This document shows, piece after piece, positions 49,462-57,212 of a DNA stretch of 64,000 bases. The DNA comes from JAQBVV01 sp965249205 (GTDB lineage: Bacteria; Acidobacteriota; Vicinamibacteria; Vicinamibacterales; UBA2999). The DNA lies in assembly GCA_965249205.1 (NCBI GenBank), contig CBDFLL010000004.1, forward strand, positions 744,001-808,000, written 5' to 3'. The translations under genes and the position numbers were made by a program. The notes beneath the pieces were generated by a model. The model did no database searches. It saw only the letters and a list, made by a program, of their open reading frames with translations, and was not told the DNA's origin. Within the stretch, counting starts at the first letter, position 1; the number at the start of each line of letters is the position of its first letter.

Positions 49462-50244
49462 ATGAGACGTGGTCTGTTTGGTGCGACGTTGTTGGTATCA
49501 GCTCTGGCGGTCGGCTGTGCCAGCGAGCCAGAAGTACCGGACTTTTCCGGCATCTGGGGTGGAGGCGGTTTCGGTCTCGGCCTCACCGAAGATGAGTCAG
49601 GAAACCTGGCCCTGGGCATCGAGAGGCTTTTCCGTGAGGGGTCTCTCGTGAACTTCGAACGCGACAGCAGCTTGAGCCAGCGGTCCAACCCCAACCGGCC
49701 CATGTACAAGCCTGAGTACTGGCCGCTCGTGCAGTACTACGACCTGAACGGCAACCTGGAAGATCCGGAGTTCAAGTGTTTCCCGGCGGGCGTGCCGCGC
49801 ATGGGACCACCCACGCAGATCGTCCAGACGCCCGACATGATGATCTTCCTGTACGAGACGCGCAACGAGCGCCGCATCATCTACATGGACGGGCGTCCGC
49901 ATCCACCCGAAGAGGAGTGGGGAGGGCGCTGGTACGGCCACTCCATTGGCCGGTGGGAGGGCGACACCCTGGTGATCGACACCGTGGACTTCACCGACGA
50001 GAGCTGGCTTGGCTGGCCAGGTTGGGCCCACAGCTACAATATGCACGTCGAGGAGCGCATGCAGCGCGAGGGCGATACGATGCACTGGCAGGCGACGGTG
50101 ACCGACCCCGACGCCCTACTCAGGCCCTGGGTCATGGACGAAGAGACCAGGCAACTGAACGCCGACCCGATGGCCGAGATCGTTGAGGACCTGCCATGCT
50201 TGGAGCAAGATGCTGAGCACATCGTCACGAAGGAGCGCGGGTAG
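49462..50244 (+). CDS. Exported lipoprotein-like component c (second set)
   Basis: 260 aa. The N-terminus LLVSALAVGCASEPEVPDFSGIWGG has a lipobox-like VGCA with Cys17, so it is probably a lipoprotein. Mature part: MYKPEYWPLVQYYD, PEFKCFPAGVPRMGPPTQIVQTPDMMIFLYE, IIYMDGRPHP, HSIGRWEGDTLVIDTVDFTDES. This aligns with the 39257 product, which lacks the lipobox. Role unknown. Confidence 0.72.
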   Translation: MRRGLFGATLLVSALAVGCASEPEVPDFSGIWGGGGFGLGLTEDESGNLALGIERLFREGSLVNFERDSSLSQRSNPNRPMYKPEYWPLVQYYDLNGNLEDPEFKCFPAGVPRMGPPTQIVQTPDMMIFLYETRNERRIIYMDGRPHPPEEEWGGRWYGHSIGRWEGDTLVIDTVDFTDESWLGWPGWAHSYNMHVEERMQREGDTMHWQATVTDPDALLRPWVMDEETRQLNADPMAEIVEDLPCLEQDAEHIVTKERG

Positions 50245-50247
50245 CTG

Positions 50248-51465
50248 TCAGCTCGGATTAGCCCGCGCCTTTCGTCGGGCCACCTGGGCCCGGGGGACCA
50301 AGGTGAGTCCCGCGTGTAGCCGTATCATGTCGTCAGGGTGTTTCTTCAACTTTTCACGAAGTTGCCATAGCAGATCGCCAGCGGCGGTTTCGTCCCAGAA
50401 CCAATTGTTGATCTCCTGCGCACTGCCCACCCCGGGTTGGGCGATTGCCGCTTCGATATAGAACGCTTTCAAGTCTTCTACAGAGAGCTTGAAGGTTTCG
50501 GCCAGTGTTCTTTCGGCGATGGGTGACTCATCCGGTGTTGGGTCCTCCAGGAATTTGCCTAGCCAGGTGCAAAGGTCCTCCACCGCTAGTCCACTCACGT
50601 CGGCGGCGCTGCGCCTTCGAAGGTCTCGACCACGGTCGAACCAGGGCATGAGCAGCCCGGTTTCTTCGAGTAAACGATCGGCGATTGCCTTCCCCCTGCT
50701 CGGCGCAGGAAATGACACTGGGCAGGCCCACACGGCGCCATGGGTGTCCCCGGTTACGGAAGGCATATCCACTTCTAACGTTTTCAAGATCGGTCCGGGA
50801 CCATCTTCATCGAGCAACGCGAGCGCCGCGATGAGGACATCGCGTTGTAGAGCCACATTATTCGGTGCCCCAAATGGGCGCCCCAGGTCGAATGGCACCA
50901 CCAACGCGCGGGGTGGTCGAATGGTCTTCACGTGTTGTGGAACCAGTCCGATTGCGACCGTGGCAATCCCTGCAGCTTCCAGAATGTGACCCAGACCGCT
51001 CACGGCGATCGTGCACAAGGGTCACACAGGCACCAGCAATGCGATGTTGGTGCCTTCTCCGACCATGGCGCGGGCGAGCTGCTGTGCTGCCGGGCGTATC
51101 TGTTCCAGGCTTGTCGCGCCCATGAAAGAGAAGTGGTACCGCGCCACCGCTTCGATCTCTTTGTCCCCGGCCGCTTCTAACAGGCGTTGTAACGGAAATA
51201 CGACTTCGTTGTCTTGGAGGAAACCCGAGCGATCAAAATTCGTCGAGATATGGGTCATCAGCAGATCCCGAGAATCACGACGATCGATGATTCGGTAGTC
51301 TGCCGATCCGAAGCCGAATGGACGGTCTCCTCGTTGAATGAGGCCCGCGGTCGACACGATAGCCACTCGGCGTGAGTTTCTTGCTGGAGGTTCGACCCAG
51401 GGTGGGTCCCCGAAATCCGGGCACTGCCGCTCAGCGAGTTCTATCGGTACATCTTCTTCCCGCAT
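50248..51465 (-). CDS. GrdB/PrdB-like reductase with in-frame UGA (candidate selenoprotein)
   Basis: A single frame of 405 codons when the UGA at 51024-51022 is read through. The part before it has RVAIVSTAGLI, FGSADYRIID, THISTNFDRSGFLQDNEVVFPL and YHFSFMGA, and the part after it has VSGLGHILEAAGIATVAIGLV, PPRALVVPFDLGRPFGAPNN; both are pieces of the selenoprotein-B type family of glycine/betaine/sarcosine/D-proline reductases. The UGA stands in ALLVPV-UGA-PLCTIAV, exactly where the family has U-x-x-C (or C-x-x-C). Start ATG at 51465 after GGAGAGG. Either a selenocysteine protein or a nonsense mutation; the conserved residues on both sides favour the first. Confidence 0.75.
50986..51025 (-). 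promoter_or_regulatory. SECIS-like hairpin at the UGA
   Basis: On the mRNA the UGA and the next bases, GUGACCC, can pair with GGGUCAC 33-39 nt from the U of UGA. Inside, GUGA/UCAC can form an alternative small stem with the loop GCGGUCUGGG, holding GGUCU as in known bacterial SECIS loops, and CACG/CGUG another. Size and position fit a bacterial SECIS. Seen by eye only; energies not computed. Confidence 0.45.
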
Positions 51466-51526
51466 GGTCACCCTCTCCACACAGATTGAGAGTAATTTCA
51501 GTCCGAAGGAGGGCAATCCACCACTA

Positions 51527-53221
51527 TCAGGCCGTCTCGACTTCGCTGAGGCCAAGTTGTTCGATCATGCGGGCCCGCATGCGGAACTTCTGTACCTTGC
51601 CCGTCACCGTCATCGGAAACTCCTCCACGAACAGGATGTACCGGGGAATCTTGTAGTGCGCGATTTGACCCTTACAGAACTCGCGGATCTCTTCCTCATC
51701 GGCGCGTTCGCCTCCGGCCAGCTTGATCCAGGCGCAGAGTTCTTCGCCATACTTCTGGTCTGGCACGCCGAACACCTGCACGTCGGCGACCTTCGGGTGA
51801 CGGTACAGAAACTCCTCGATCTCGCGTGGATACAAGTTCTCGCCGCCGCGAATCACCATGTCCTTGATTCGGCCGACGATCTTGAAATAGCCGTCTTCGT
51901 CCATGGTCGCCAGGTCGCCCGAGTGCATCCATCCGGCGGCGTCAATCGTCCCGGAGGTGTTGTCGGGATCGTTCCAGTAGCCGCGCATCACGTGATACCC
52001 GCGGGCGCAGAATTCACCAGGCGTGCCGGGCCGAACGATGCGGCCCTCCTCATCGACGATCTTGATCTCAACATGCGGGTGGATGCGACCAACCGTGCCG
52101 ACGCGTCGCTCGAGGGAATCGTCCCGCTCCGTTTGCGTCGACGCAGGGCTCGTCTCGGTCATGCCGTAACCGATGGTCACCTGCTCCATGTGCATCTTGT
52201 CGATGACCTCCTTCATCACCTCGACCGGGCAGGGCGCGCCAGCCATCATGCCGGTACGCAGGGTACTGAGATCAAACCTGTCGAACTCGGGATGTTGCAG
52301 CTCAGCGATGAACATGGTCGGTACGCCGAGCACGCCGGTACAACGCTCGGCCTCAATCGCCTTCAGCGTCGCCAGCGGATCGAACGCCTCACTGGCAAAC
52401 ACCATTACCGCCCCGTGGGTCAGGCACGCGAGGTTGCCGATGACCATGCCGAAGCAGTGGTAGAGCGGCACCGGGATACACAAACGGTCGGCCTCGGTCA
52501 TGGCCATGCGTTCGCCGAGAAAATAGCCGTTATTGAGAATGTTGTGATGCGTCAGGGTCGCGCCCTTCGGCAGACCCGTGGTGCCACTGGTGAACTGGAT
52601 ATTGATGGGTTCGTCGAACTGAAACGTGTTAGCGAGCGCCTCGACCGCCGCATGGCCGGCGCTGGCCCCGCGCGCCACAATCTCATCGAACGTATACATG
52701 CCGGCGACATCGCCACCGCCGAACTGAATGACGCAGCGCAAATGCGGCAGCTTCTCGGCGTGCAGGTCGCCAGGAGTGGCAGTGTCGATCTCAGGCGCAA
52801 GCGCACGGATCATGCCGACGTAGTCGCTCGACTTGAAGGCCGCCGCCGTAATCAAGGCCTTGCATTCAACCTTGTTGAGCGCGAATTCGAGTTCCGCCAG
52901 GCGATAGGCGGGATTGATATTCACCAGGATCACGCCGGCCTTGGCGGTCGCGAACTGGGTGACCACCCACTCCATCGTGTTCGGCGACCAGATGCCCACG
53001 CGCTCGCCCGGTTCGAGACCGAGTGCGATCAGGCCCGCGGCAAGGTCATCGACTCGCGCCTTCAACTCGCCCCAGGTCCACCGGATGTTCTGGTGACGCA
53101 CAACCAGAGCATCGCGGTCGCGCCAACGAGCAACCGCTTTGTCAAAGTGCACGCCGATCGTGTCGCCAATCAGCGTCGTGTCCGATGTGCCATGCACGTA
53201 GCTTTGCGTCAATCCGGCCAT
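51527..53221 (-). CDS. Acyl-CoA synthetase (AMP-binding)
   Basis: 564 aa. INIQFTSGTTGLPKGATLTHHN is the P-loop/A3 motif; YGMTETSPAS A5; GWMHSGDLATMDEDGYFKIVGRIKDMVIRGGENLYPREIEE A7-A8; TGKVQKFRMR with the catalytic Lys A10. Activates a carboxylic acid (fatty or aromatic) to its CoA thioester. The ATG at 53221 begins the domain; the frame extends upstream without family sequence. Adjacent enoyl-CoA hydratase (65 bp away) shares direction. The C-terminal end is duplicated as a remnant at 38933. Confidence 0.94.
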   Translation of the reverse strand: MAGLTQSYVHGTSDTTLIGDTIGVHFDKAVARWRDRDALVVRHQNIRWTWGELKARVDDLAAGLIALGLEPGERVGIWSPNTMEWVVTQFATAKAGVILVNINPAYRLAELEFALNKVECKALITAAAFKSSDYVGMIRALAPEIDTATPGDLHAEKLPHLRCVIQFGGGDVAGMYTFDEIVARGASAGHAAVEALANTFQFDEPINIQFTSGTTGLPKGATLTHHNILNNGYFLGERMAMTEADRLCIPVPLYHCFGMVIGNLACLTHGAVMVFASEAFDPLATLKAIEAERCTGVLGVPTMFIAELQHPEFDRFDLSTLRTGMMAGAPCPVEVMKEVIDKMHMEQVTIGYGMTETSPASTQTERDDSLERRVGTVGRIHPHVEIKIVDEEGRIVRPGTPGEFCARGYHVMRGYWNDPDNTSGTIDAAGWMHSGDLATMDEDGYFKIVGRIKDMVIRGGENLYPREIEEFLYRHPKVADVQVFGVPDQKYGEELCAWIKLAGGERADEEEIREFCKGQIAHYKIPRYILFVEEFPMTVTGKVQKFRMRARMIEQLGLSEVETA

Positions 53222-53285
53222 GTCGTCTTCCCTATTGAAGCAAATAAGGTCCGCCTGTGATCCGCTCGAACGGCCGCACGCTCGT

Positions 53286-54080
53286 TTACTGGCCCGTGAA
53301 CCGCGGCTTCCGCTTGTCGAGAAACGCGCGCACACCCTCTCGCCCGTCAGCGGAGACGAGGGAATCGACGATCCCCTCAAGCTCCTTGTCGAGCTGCGTT
53401 TCCATGTCGTTTCTGAAACTCGATCGCAGGAGATCGCGGACCCGGCCGTACGCCTGAGTCGGGCCCATCGCCAGACGGGCTGCAAGGGCTTGGGTGTGCT
53501 GGTGCAGGGCATCAGCCTCCACGACCCCGGTAATGAGACCCCAGTCCAAGGCTTCCTCGGCACTGAGCCGGCGGTTTGTCAGCAACAACTCCTGCGCGCG
53601 GCGTAGTCCCACGAGCTTGCTCAAATGCACCGTCATACTGCCATCTGGAGAAAGCCCGGCGGCCGTATAGGCGGCCGTAAAGGTGGCCGATCGGGCGGCG
53701 TACACCAAGTCGCCGGCAAGCGCCAGGCTCATGCCCCCGCCGGCCGCAACGCCGTTGACGGCAACGACTAGCGGCGCCTTGAGCTTCGCGAGATGCTCGA
53801 GCGCCGTGTGAAAATCGGCAACCAGTCTGCGCAGCACGGACTTCGGCTCGTCGCCTGCCGTACTGAAGTACTTGAGGTCGCCGCCAACGCTAAAAAAGTC
53901 GCCAGACCCGGTCAGCAGGACAGCCCGCACGCCGGGATCGGCGCGACACGCGGTCGTGGCTTCCAACAAATCTGTCATGAACTCTGGGCCGACCCGGTTG
54001 GCGATCTCCGGCCGACACATGCGAATGGTGGCCACGCTCTTCTCGACGGAGAACTCTATCGTTTTCTGACTCATGAGCAT
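53286..54080 (-). CDS. Enoyl-CoA hydratase/isomerase
   Basis: 264 aa crotonase fold. SGDFFSVGGDLKYF and VNGVAAGGGMSLALAGDLVYAA form the oxyanion-hole segments; LSPDGSMTVHLSKLVGLRRAQELLLT the second active-site region. The typical second catalytic Glu is not obvious (Asp in SPDGSM), so the reaction may be isomerase or another crotonase type. Either of two ATGs 6 bp apart could start it. Confidence 0.9.
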   Translation of the reverse strand: MLMSQKTIEFSVEKSVATIRMCRPEIANRVGPEFMTDLLEATTACRADPGVRAVLLTGSGDFFSVGGDLKYFSTAGDEPKSVLRRLVADFHTALEHLAKLKAPLVVAVNGVAAGGGMSLALAGDLVYAARSATFTAAYTAAGLSPDGSMTVHLSKLVGLRRAQELLLTNRRLSAEEALDWGLITGVVEADALHQHTQALAARLAMGPTQAYGRVRDLLRSSFRNDMETQLDKELEGIVDSLVSADGREGVRAFLDKRKPRFTGQ

Positions 54081-54125
54081 GACCGTGATAGTAGAGCCAC
54101 AGAACCCGTCAGGACCATCGGGCCT

Positions 54126-54272
54126 TCACTGCATCATCATGACCGACTTCGTTTCGGTGTACAGATCGATCATCGCACGGCCCATTTCCCGCCCGATGCC
54201 AGACTGCTTGTAGCCCCCGAACGGAAGCGCGTTGTCGAGCAGCCCGTGGCAGTTCACCCACACCGTGCCTGC
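54126..54272 (-). pseudogene. 3' remnant of an aldehyde dehydrogenase gene
   Basis: Encodes AGTVWVNCHGLLDNALPFGGYKQSG and GREMGRAMIDLYTETKSVMM, the C-terminal end of an aldehyde dehydrogenase different from the one at 44620. It is cut at about 54272, where the promoter-like TATAAT of the acyl-CoA dehydrogenase begins. Confidence 0.75.
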
Positions 54273-54277
54273 AGGAA

Positions 54278-54283
54278 TATAAT
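54278..54283 (+). promoter_or_regulatory. -10 element TATAAT before the acyl-CoA dehydrogenase
   Basis: Perfect -10 hexamer 37 bp before the ATG; created or kept at the junction with the aldehyde dehydrogenase remnant. No good -35. Confidence 0.4.
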
Positions 54284-54320
54284 CAAGACCGTGTCTGATC
54301 ATAATCAAGACTCGAGCTTG

Positions 54321-55496
54321 ATGACCGAAGTGCCCAGCCGACCCTATGAGGCCGCGCCCTACCCGTATTTCAGCGAGGAGCACGAACTGTTCCGCGCGTC
54401 GGTGAAGCGTTTTTGCCTCGAAGAGGTAGCCCCACACGCCAATGAATGGGAAGACGCCGGCGGGCATCCCAGGGAGCTCTTCAAAAAGGCCGCCAATCTC
54501 GGGCTGTTCGGGATCCGGATTGACCCCGAGTACGGGGGCGCCGGAATGGATTGGTGGGCTTCGGCGGCGGCGTACGATGCCCTGCAATACACTGACTTTC
54601 CCAGCCTCAACATCGGCTTCATGGATCAGATGGACCTCGCGATCCCGCTGATTGATGAACTGGGCACGGACGAGCTCAAGCGCGAGTTCATGAGACCCGC
54701 TGTGGAGGGCGACAAGATTGGCGCGCTGGCAATCAGCGAGCCTGGTTGCGGGTCGGACGTCGCGGCGATGCGTACGACGGCACGGCACGACGGCGATGAT
54801 CTGGTGATCTCAGGGCAGAAACTCTGGATCACGAATGGCACCGTCGCGGACTACGTGTTGCTGGCCGTGCGAACCGCTGAGCCGCGGTACGACGGCATCT
54901 CGATGGTGGTGTTCCCGACGGACGTGAAGGGGTACACGGTCGGTCGGAAGCTCAAGAAGATCGGCAACGTCGCCTCAGACACGGCCGAGCTGTTCTTCGA
55001 CGAGTGCCGCATCCCGAAGCGCTATATCGTCGGGCGTGAGAACCGGGGCTTCCACTACATCATGCAGAACTTCCAGGGCGAACGTCTCGCGACCGCCTTG
55101 CTGGTGAACTCCTTCATGGATCGTTCCCTGGAACTCGCAATTCAATACGGCAAGGACCGCAACGCGTTCGGCCAGCCGGTTGGAAGTTTCCAGGTGTGGC
55201 GACATCGTTTCGCCGAGCATCGCGCGAGCGTGGAGGCGTCTCGCTGGATGGCGTATCGCGCGACCGATCTGATGAACCGCGGCAAGAAGGCCGATCGCGA
55301 AGTCACGATGGCCAAGTTGGTCGCCGCGGATCTCGCGCAGCGCGTGACCTACGACTGCCAGCAGATCTTCGGCGGTTTCGGATACACGACTGAATATGCG
55401 ATTGGACGGATTTGGCGCGATATGCGGCTCTACACGATCGGGGCCGGCACGTCAGAGATCATGAAAGAGATTCTGGCTAAGCAAGAGGGGTTCTAG
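54321..55496 (+). CDS. Acyl-CoA dehydrogenase
   Basis: 391 aa FAD enzyme. ALAISEPGCGSDVAAMRTTARH and WITNGTVADYVLLAVRT bind FAD/substrate; YCQQIFGGFGYTTEYAIGRIWRDMRLYTIGAGTSEIMKEILAK carries the signature, with Glu of TEY region as the likely base. Alpha,beta-oxidation of an acyl-CoA. ATG at 54321 is the first in a good context; frame continues upstream but into the remnant. Ends GGG TTC TAG, whose CTAG is the target of the IS1595-like element. Confidence 0.93.
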   Translation: MTEVPSRPYEAAPYPYFSEEHELFRASVKRFCLEEVAPHANEWEDAGGHPRELFKKAANLGLFGIRIDPEYGGAGMDWWASAAAYDALQYTDFPSLNIGFMDQMDLAIPLIDELGTDELKREFMRPAVEGDKIGALAISEPGCGSDVAAMRTTARHDGDDLVISGQKLWITNGTVADYVLLAVRTAEPRYDGISMVVFPTDVKGYTVGRKLKKIGNVASDTAELFFDECRIPKRYIVGRENRGFHYIMQNFQGERLATALLVNSFMDRSLELAIQYGKDRNAFGQPVGSFQVWRHRFAEHRASVEASRWMAYRATDLMNRGKKADREVTMAKLVAADLAQRVTYDCQQIFGGFGYTTEYAIGRIWRDMRLYTIGAGTSEIMKEILAKQEGF

Positions 55497-56552
55497 TGGT
55501 CTCGTGCTTATCCGGTTGTTTCAGCTAACCCCTATATCTTGCGATCAGCCTGGGGGGCGCACGTCCTGCGCGCCGCGAATCCGTCGGGCGGGCGTGGGCG
55601 TCCGTCCGGTCCCCAGGCCCAGCAGGGTCTGAAAGGCGGCCATCGGGTGCCGCCGCCGATTGTGCCGAAACACGAACTCATCGAGGTAGACTTGTAGTTG
55701 CGCCTTGCTGACGCCGTGGTGCGTGCCAATCAACCACTGTTGGCAATTGCCGATGACGCGGTCGGCCAAAGGCACGACGGAGGGCACCCCCCTGTGCAGG
55801 GCGCTCCGGATCGGTTGCGGGCGGGCGACGTGTCTCACGTCAGCGGCCTGGAGCCCATCGAAACTTTTCAGCCCGTCGGTGTAGACCGTCGCCCCCGGCG
55901 CAATGTGGTGAGTGACGAACGCGAGCATCGTCGATTGTTTGAAGTTCGGGATCACGGACATGCGGACCCGACCCGACCGATCCCCGCGTCGTTCCACCGC
56001 CACCAGCACCAGCGCGGCTTTCCGCCCCTTGAGTTGGCGACTGCCGCGCAGGCCGGCCTGGGGCGCGCCCACCCAGGTGTCATCGATCTCCACGTCGCCG
56101 TACAAGGGCTCCCGCCCCGCGTTCACCATCGCGCGCCGCAGCTTGTGCAACAGCAGCCACGCCGTTTCGTACCGCCGCAGGCCCAACTGCCGCTGCAGCA
56201 GGAGCGCCGAGAGGCCCCGCTTGTCGGTAACCGTCAAATAGGCCGCCCAGAACCACACCAGGAGCGGCGTCTTCGTGTTGTGGAGAATCGTCCCGGCGGT
56301 CAGCGACACCTGATACCGGCACGCCGCACATTGCCAGCGCCGGTGTGTGGTCAGGCGATAGCCGCGCGCGTGCCGGCACCGGGGACACACAAAGCCGTCC
56401 GGCCAGCGGCACGCCGCCAAGTAGTCCTGACAGGCCTCGGCGGTCGCAAATTGCCGCTGAAACTCCCGGAGATTCTTCGGAAACGACGGGCGCGCCACGC
56501 CGATACACTACCGGTGGTGGCTTGCTGAAACAACCGGATAAGCACGAGACCA
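55497..56552 (-). mobile_element. IS1595-family element (1056 bp)
   Basis: Terminal inverted repeats of about 29 bp beginning TGGTCTCGTGCTTATCCGG, with CTAG flanks (55493-55496, 56553-56556). One transposase on the minus strand. The left CTAG is part of the acyl-CoA dehydrogenase stop codon. It lies between the catabolic region and the isc operon. Confidence 0.92.
55545..56498 (-). CDS. IS1595-family transposase
   Basis: 317 aa. N-terminal zinc ribbon CPRCRHARGYRLTTHRRWQCAACRYQVSLTAGT, then the ISXO2-like DDE domain: GDVEIDDTWVGA (first Asp), VYTDGLKSFDGL (second Asp), and a last acidic residue in the VYLDEFVFRHNRR region with the N-R-R motif. The protein is intact, presumably active. It may also act on the TGGTCT-ended MITE. 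Confidence 0.93.
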   Translation of the reverse strand: MARPSFPKNLREFQRQFATAEACQDYLAACRWPDGFVCPRCRHARGYRLTTHRRWQCAACRYQVSLTAGTILHNTKTPLLVWFWAAYLTVTDKRGLSALLLQRQLGLRRYETAWLLLHKLRRAMVNAGREPLYGDVEIDDTWVGAPQAGLRGSRQLKGRKAALVLVAVERRGDRSGRVRMSVIPNFKQSTMLAFVTHHIAPGATVYTDGLKSFDGLQAADVRHVARPQPIRSALHRGVPSVVPLADRVIGNCQQWLIGTHHGVSKAQLQVYLDEFVFRHNRRRHPMAAFQTLLGLGTGRTPTPARRIRGAQDVRPPG

Positions 56553-56659
56553 CTAGCGGCGGTGTGGCGATCGCGCCGTGGGTGACCGCGGACGAGGCTG
56601 TCCGCGGTCAGGATCCCACCTGGAGGTGAGGAACCTGGCCTGCGGAACACCGAACGATG

Positions 56660-56689
56660 TTGACGGAATTCGCCAAGGTCGCATAAAAT
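56660..56689 (+). promoter_or_regulatory. isc operon promoter
   Basis: TTGACG (56660-56665), 18 bp, TAAAAT (56684-56689). The start should be near 56696, inside the palindrome that follows. Confidence 0.75.
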
Positions 56690-56690
56690 A

Positions 56691-56705
56691 CGACTAATGA
56701 AGTCG
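56691..56705. promoter_or_regulatory. IscR-type operator CGACT-AATGA-AGTCG
   Basis: Inverted repeat with GACT and AGTC half-sites 5 bp apart, as in type 1 IscR sites, placed over the predicted transcription start. Implies autorepression of the operon by cluster-loaded IscR. Confidence 0.7.
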
Positions 56706-56759
56706 GGTTTTAAGGGCGGAGTGGTGGTGGCTGCAGGGTATTAGACCCGCGAGGAAGGC

Positions 56760-57212
56760 ATGCTGCGACTATCGAAAAAGGCCGACTACGCGCTCATGGC
56801 CGTGAGGCATCTGGCTCTGCCGGATTCACCCTCATCCACGAGCGCACGGGAGATTGCCGAGCAGTACGACATTCCGCTCGAGCTGATGGCGAAGGTGCTT
56901 CAGCGGCTCGTGCGGGCCGGCTTACTGATCTCGACGCAAGGGACACGGGGTGGCTACACGCTGAGCCGGCTGCCGGCGGCGATCAGCGTGGCCGACGTGA
57001 TTCAGGCGATCGACGGGCCATTCACGGTGACTGCCTGTTCAACGGACAACAACGATTGTGATCAGTACAGCAAGTGCAGTATTCGCGACCCGCTCTGGCA
57101 GATTCGAGAGCGAATTGCAGCGACCCTTGACACGGTAACCATTGCCGAAATGGCGGCAGAGAGTGATGCGGTGGAGGTGCCGATGGCGCACACCGCGGTG
57201 ATAAGACTATGA
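56760..57212 (+). CDS. iscR: Rrf2-family Fe-S regulator IscR
   Basis: 150 aa. Winged helix LRLSKKADYALMAVRHLAL, QYDIPLELMAKVLQRLVRAGLLISTQGTRGGYTLSR; the cluster-binding cysteines fall in VTACSTDNNDCDQYSKCSIRDPLW. It senses [2Fe-2S] status and controls the operon it leads. Its end overlaps iscS (ATGA). Confidence 0.93.
   Translation: MLRLSKKADYALMAVRHLALPDSPSSTSAREIAEQYDIPLELMAKVLQRLVRAGLLISTQGTRGGYTLSRLPAAISVADVIQAIDGPFTVTACSTDNNDCDQYSKCSIRDPLWQIRERIAATLDTVTIAEMAAESDAVEVPMAHTAVIRL

Noticed and set aside
50248..51018. Annotation of the post-UGA half as an independent gene starting at TTG 51018
   Set aside because: It would begin in mid-domain right after the UGA with no ribosome-binding site, and the family sequence continues uninterrupted from the upstream half in the same frame.
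51338..53260. 640-codon plus-strand frame opposite the acyl-CoA synthetase
   Set aside because: Antisense shadow of a gene with all AMP-binding motifs.
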